A stretch of DNA of 64,000 nucleotides, taken from Pelagicoccus mobilis (lineage in GTDB: Bacteria > Verrucomicrobiota > Verrucomicrobiia > Opitutales > Opitutaceae). The translations under genes were made by a program, and so were the position numbers. Below are positions 61,435-64,000 of this stretch, piece by piece. Positions within the stretch are counted from its first letter, which is position 1, and the number at the start of each line of letters is the position of its first letter. Location of the stretch: assembly GCF_016595505.1 (NCBI RefSeq), contig NZ_JAENIL010000007.1, positions 116,085-180,084 of the forward strand. The letters are read 5' to 3'. Under the pieces are notes generated by a model, which did not search any database, was not told where the DNA came from, and was given only the letters and a program-made list of their open reading frames with translations.

Positions 61435-62664
61435 GTGACCCAGCAAATCGATAGTCAACGGCTCGCCCGAACCGCTTTCCGTGCCGCCCTGCTCTTCCTC
61501 CTAGTAGCAACGGGCTTCGGATTCATACTGCGTTGGTTCGCCTATTCTCCGTTTCCAAATTTCGAATACACGCACCTTCTCCACACCCACTCGCACATCG
61601 CATTCCTAGGCTGGGTGTTCAATGCCTTCTTCGCGATTTCCATAAGACGCTTCCTCTCCAATCAACAGCTTAAGCGCTGCCGCCTTCTCATAGTCGTCGC
61701 TCAAATCGCAGTGGTCGGCATGCTCGCCAGTTTCCCTTTCCAAGGTTACGCAGCAGTAAGTATCGCCTTCTCGACTCTGCACCTTCTGGTTTCCATCCTT
61801 TTCGCTGTCATGCTCTGGTCATCCTCTAGAGCAAACACAGTATCCAGAAAGTATTTACGAGCAGCATTGACCTTCATGCTTCTCTCCGGGCTCGGTCCCC
61901 TTTGCCTCGGACCTGTATCCGCCATGGGCTTGAAGGATAGCTTCTGGTACCTCTACTGCATCTATTTCTATCTGCATTTCCAATACAACGGCTGGTTTGT
62001 TTTCTTCCTGCTAGCTGCCTTTCTACAAAATCTCGAAGAGGACTCAGCTCTCTCAAACGGAGCGAACAGAGCATTTCCTTGGCTTATGGTGGGCTGCCTC
62101 GTGATAGTCTGCCAATCTGGACTCTTTGCCGGCCCCGTCATCGTTCTCAAAATTCTCTCTGCCATCGGAGCGGTTCTACAGCTCGTCGGTTGCTACCATT
62201 TTCTCGCGGCCGACCGATTGCTGCACCACCGACTCTGCCGATCGCAACAGACCGGTCCCCAATTTTTGGTGAGCCTCGCCTTCGGTTCGCTTGTATTGAA
62301 ATTCGGGATGCAATTCGCAGGCAGCTTGCCAGGGCTCGAGTACCTCGCATCCGACCGCTTCGCCGCCATCAGTTTTCTTCATCTGGTTTTTCTGGGATTT
62401 GTAACCCCCGCCCTATTCGTACTCGCGATCGAATGCGGGTGGCTCCGCTTCACAAAAACGGTAGCCATCGGCCTCGCCCTTTACCTCATCGGGTTCGTCG
62501 CGAGCGAACTGGTACTCATCTACCAGCCACTGGCGATTCTTAGCGATTGGCCAAGCTTCCCGACCCAAGGAATCCTGCTCCTCAGCTCCAGCTTCCTCGT
62601 CTTCGGTCTCTTTCTAACCAGCCTCAGTGGATTTCGAGGGATGAATCTGCCAGGATCTCGCTGA
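61435..62664 (+). CDS. Multi-spanning His-rich membrane protein of unknown function
   Basis: 409 residues from GTG 61435; the nearby ATG at 61431 is out of frame. About twelve hydrophobic segments are visible. Conserved-looking His clusters lie in or beside membrane helices: EYTHLLHTHSHIAFLGWVFN near residues 43-62, IYFYLHFQYNGWFVFF near 179-194, YHFLAADRLLHHRL and ISFLHLVFLGF. The spacing recalls heme-binding helices of heme-copper oxidase subunit I or NnrS-like proteins, but no complete signature is present, so this is only a suggestion. It begins 15 bp after apbE and completes the FMN-binding/PepSY/ApbE operon, which argues for a role in electron transfer. Family could not be named with confidence. 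Confidence 0.7.
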   Translation: MTQQIDSQRLARTAFRAALLFLLVATGFGFILRWFAYSPFPNFEYTHLLHTHSHIAFLGWVFNAFFAISIRRFLSNQQLKRCRLLIVVAQIAVVGMLASFPFQGYAAVSIAFSTLHLLVSILFAVMLWSSSRANTVSRKYLRAALTFMLLSGLGPLCLGPVSAMGLKDSFWYLYCIYFYLHFQYNGWFVFFLLAAFLQNLEEDSALSNGANRAFPWLMVGCLVIVCQSGLFAGPVIVLKILSAIGAVLQLVGCYHFLAADRLLHHRLCRSQQTGPQFLVSLAFGSLVLKFGMQFAGSLPGLEYLASDRFAAISFLHLVFLGFVTPALFVLAIECGWLRFTKTVAIGLALYLIGFVASELVLIYQPLAILSDWPSFPTQGILLLSSSFLVFGLFLTSLSGFRGMNLPGSR

Positions 62665-62720
62665 CACTCGATGCAGGAACCGCTCTCGCGGCAGCAGGTT
62701 TTTGTTTTCTTTGATCGATT

Positions 62721-62784
62721 TGTGGGAAGCGACCTTGTGTCGCGATCTCTGCAGCTTTGATCACGCACAAGGCCACTTCCCACC
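62721..62784. repeat. Intergenic dyad repeat, family E copy 2 (full length)
   Basis: GTGGGAAG and CTTCCCAC form the terminal stem, and CGACCTTGTGTCG is an inner dyad. The left half matches 26165-26191. It occupies part of the 256-bp gap (62665-62920) before the AraC gene, in which no gene is seen. Confidence 0.7.
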
Positions 62785-62920
62785 ACGAGCCTCCACCTAT
62801 TCGAAACAACGCTTCGACCTCGCACCCCCTCCTAACGAGATTGCGTCTCATTTACGAAATTGACACAGGATCCTCCGCAGGCATTTATCCTCCTACTCGT
62901 TTTCAATCGAAGACTTTTGG

Positions 62921-63853
62921 ATGCCGGAAAGAGCCGACAGTTTAGCGACCGACCAGACAACGTTTTGCCCATTCAAAGCGCCGTCACGCATCTCCGCATC
63001 CGCCGAAAACCAAGAAGTCAGTCTCAATCGATTTGAGCAGCGGCCCGGCATGAGTTTCGTTCACGCGGAGTTCGGGGCATCGGCGACCGACACCTACTGT
63101 GACTGGCCTGCCCATTCCTTTCTTCAGATCGCCTATCTGACATCGGGCAGACTACAGCTGAAAAAAGCCGACGGCGTCCTTCTCAACTGCAAAGCCGGAG
63201 ACTGGCTCCTCCTCAAACCCGCCAACTCCCCTTTCCAGTTCGCAGCCCAGTCGGACTGCTCACTCCACTGGCTCGGTTTCGATCCCGAAGCCGCCGAGGG
63301 ACTGACAGGCTTTTCCGAGACGATCTCTCCGCAGCTCCTCGACCAAACAACTCCGCTTCTATCCAACCACGCCTCAAACGGTCGTCTTAAAGCCCTGGGC
63401 AACGAACTCTCGAAGCTCAAAGGTGAGACCACCCGCGAGCGACTGCTCATCGAAGCCAAGACCCTCGAGTGGCTTGTCCTGATTCTCGACCAACCAGCCT
63501 TCTCGCCGTGCAAAGCGATCATTCCACAGGGTAATGCCAGAGAAGACACCGCACTCACCGCGGCAGCCCGCATCTTGGAAGAGCGTCTAGCCGAGGATCA
63601 CTCCATAGCCGAGATCAGCCGGGCCGTGCATCTCAATGAATTCAAGCTCAAGCGCGGCTTCAAACAGCGCTTCGGTACTACCATTTTTGGATACCTCCGC
63701 CAAAAGCGCATGGAGGCAGCTCGCTCTAAACTGCAGCGAGGTGGCATCAGCATCATCGAAGTCGCAAATGCGGTCGGCTACTCCAACCCCTCCCACTTCG
63801 CCCGAGCCTTTAAAGAGGCCTTTGGCGTCAATCCCAGCCAGCTGACCGGATAG
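62921..63853 (+). CDS. AraC family transcriptional regulator, PchR-like
   Basis: 310 residues. An N-terminal cupin-like sensor half (LQIAYLTSGRLQLKKADG, KAGDWLLLKPANSPFQF) is followed by a C-terminal AraC DNA-binding domain at about residues 215-308. The DNA-binding half reads SIAEISRAVHLNEFKLKRGF (helix-turn-helix 1), FGTTIFGYLRQKRMEAARSK and IIEVANAVGYSNPSHFARAF (helix-turn-helix 2), ending FGVNPSQL. The phrases LNEFKLKRGF and FGTTIFGYLRxxR are typical of the PchR branch, which activates siderophore and iron-uptake genes. Candidate targets are the 21-bp tandem repeats at 57526-57597 and 63887-63928, the second of which starts 34 bp after this gene's stop. Ligand unknown. Confidence 0.92.
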   Translation: MPERADSLATDQTTFCPFKAPSRISASAENQEVSLNRFEQRPGMSFVHAEFGASATDTYCDWPAHSFLQIAYLTSGRLQLKKADGVLLNCKAGDWLLLKPANSPFQFAAQSDCSLHWLGFDPEAAEGLTGFSETISPQLLDQTTPLLSNHASNGRLKALGNELSKLKGETTRERLLIEAKTLEWLVLILDQPAFSPCKAIIPQGNAREDTALTAAARILEERLAEDHSIAEISRAVHLNEFKLKRGFKQRFGTTIFGYLRQKRMEAARSKLQRGGISIIEVANAVGYSNPSHFARAFKEAFGVNPSQLTG

Positions 63854-63886
63854 CGCCGCTCCTCCCTTTCTCTTCTCGTTTCTAAA

Positions 63887-63951
63887 GAATCCCTCTCGGG
63901 GTCTTCGAAATCCCGCTCGGGGTGGAGCGAATGAGCTGAAACTGCTAGTAT
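63887..63951 (+). promoter_or_regulatory. Tandem 21-bp direct repeats and -10-like box for the next gene
   Basis: Two contiguous 21-bp units at 63887-63907 and 63908-63928 share AATCCC-N-CTCGGGGT with the units upstream of the porin. The second CGG is 28 bp before TAGTAT (63946-63951), the same distance as at the porin. This is a predicted activator-dependent promoter for a gene starting just past the window. Confidence 0.7.
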
Positions 63952-63988
63952 CTGCCCATCGTTTAAATTTTCGGAAACACAGTCAATT

Positions 63989-64000
63989 AGAGGAGGCGGG
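63989..64000 (+). other. Ribosome-binding site of an off-window gene
   Basis: AGAGGAGG at 63989-63996 is a near-perfect Shine-Dalgarno sequence at the very end of the window. A plus-strand gene should start within about 10 bp beyond the edge. Confidence 0.6.

Noticed and set aside
1..64000. Search for tRNA, rRNA, prophage or integrative element
   Set aside because: No such genes, integrases or att-like repeats were recognised; the RAYT is the only mobile-type gene.

Overview
The window looks like a stretch of chromosome from a heterotrophic, probably marine Verrucomicrobiota bacterium, most likely Opitutia (Opitutales/Puniceicoccales, Pelagicoccus-like). The evidence is a DUF1501/DUF1800 pair, many secreted carbohydrate-active or beta-helix proteins, Tat-exported Gfo/Idh/MocA oxidoreductase plus DUF1080 sugar proteins, a membrane-free cytochrome c protein of the PVC type, and the verrucomicrobial 'YxLexSxdLxxW' module. 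The taxonomic call is inference, with no rRNA or marker gene present. No tRNA, rRNA, CRISPR array or prophage was seen.

Layout. 1-6.6 kb: a DUF1501/DUF1800 secretion-type pair (minus strand) diverges from a large propeller-type sensor histidine kinase. 6.7-18.8 kb: a tandem parvulin, a secreted glycosidase, an aspartate/aromatic aminotransferase, an Old Yellow Enzyme, a beta-helix lipoprotein, two small enzymes, then a Gfo/Idh/MocA oxidoreductase and a DUF1080 lipoprotein that together suggest 3-keto-sugar chemistry. 18.8-21.7 kb (minus): a GAF-SpoIIE phosphatase, a STAS protein and a peroxiredoxin. 21.8-25 kb: a lipoprotein alpha/beta hydrolase and a hybrid GAF histidine kinase. 25.1-42 kb: a secreted beta-helix protein, a 4,857-residue secreted giant protein of no recognisable overall function, and a DUF6174-like secreted protein, followed by a TonB-dependent receptor. 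44.2-44.9 kb: a REP-associated transposase flanked by its own REP elements. 44.8-53.3 kb: thioredoxin-fold protein, small lipoprotein, cytochrome bd oxidase (cydAB), CIA30 protein, aconitase B, nitroreductase. 53.5-57.3 kb: a DUF1080/PA14-like protein and a sorbosone-dehydrogenase-like protein with a terminal cytochrome c. 57.4-64 kb: a porin, then FMN-binding protein, PepSY membrane protein, ApbE and a His-rich membrane protein, and an AraC/PchR-like regulator.

How the parts may work together. The last region is the most coherent candidate system: an extracytoplasmic flavin protein, the transferase that loads its FMN, and membrane partners for electron transfer, next to an AraC-type regulator. 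Two 21-bp tandem direct repeats of nearly the same sequence lie upstream of the porin and upstream of the next gene past the window edge. Each sits exactly 28 bp before a -10-like hexamer, the geometry expected of an AraC-type activator site. This links the porin and the off-window gene in one predicted regulon.

Intergenic space is unusually rich in GC-rich dyad repeats. At least five families are visible, one of them (four copies) clearly tied to the resident transposase. One copy appears to have been absorbed into the start of the neighbouring thioredoxin-fold gene.
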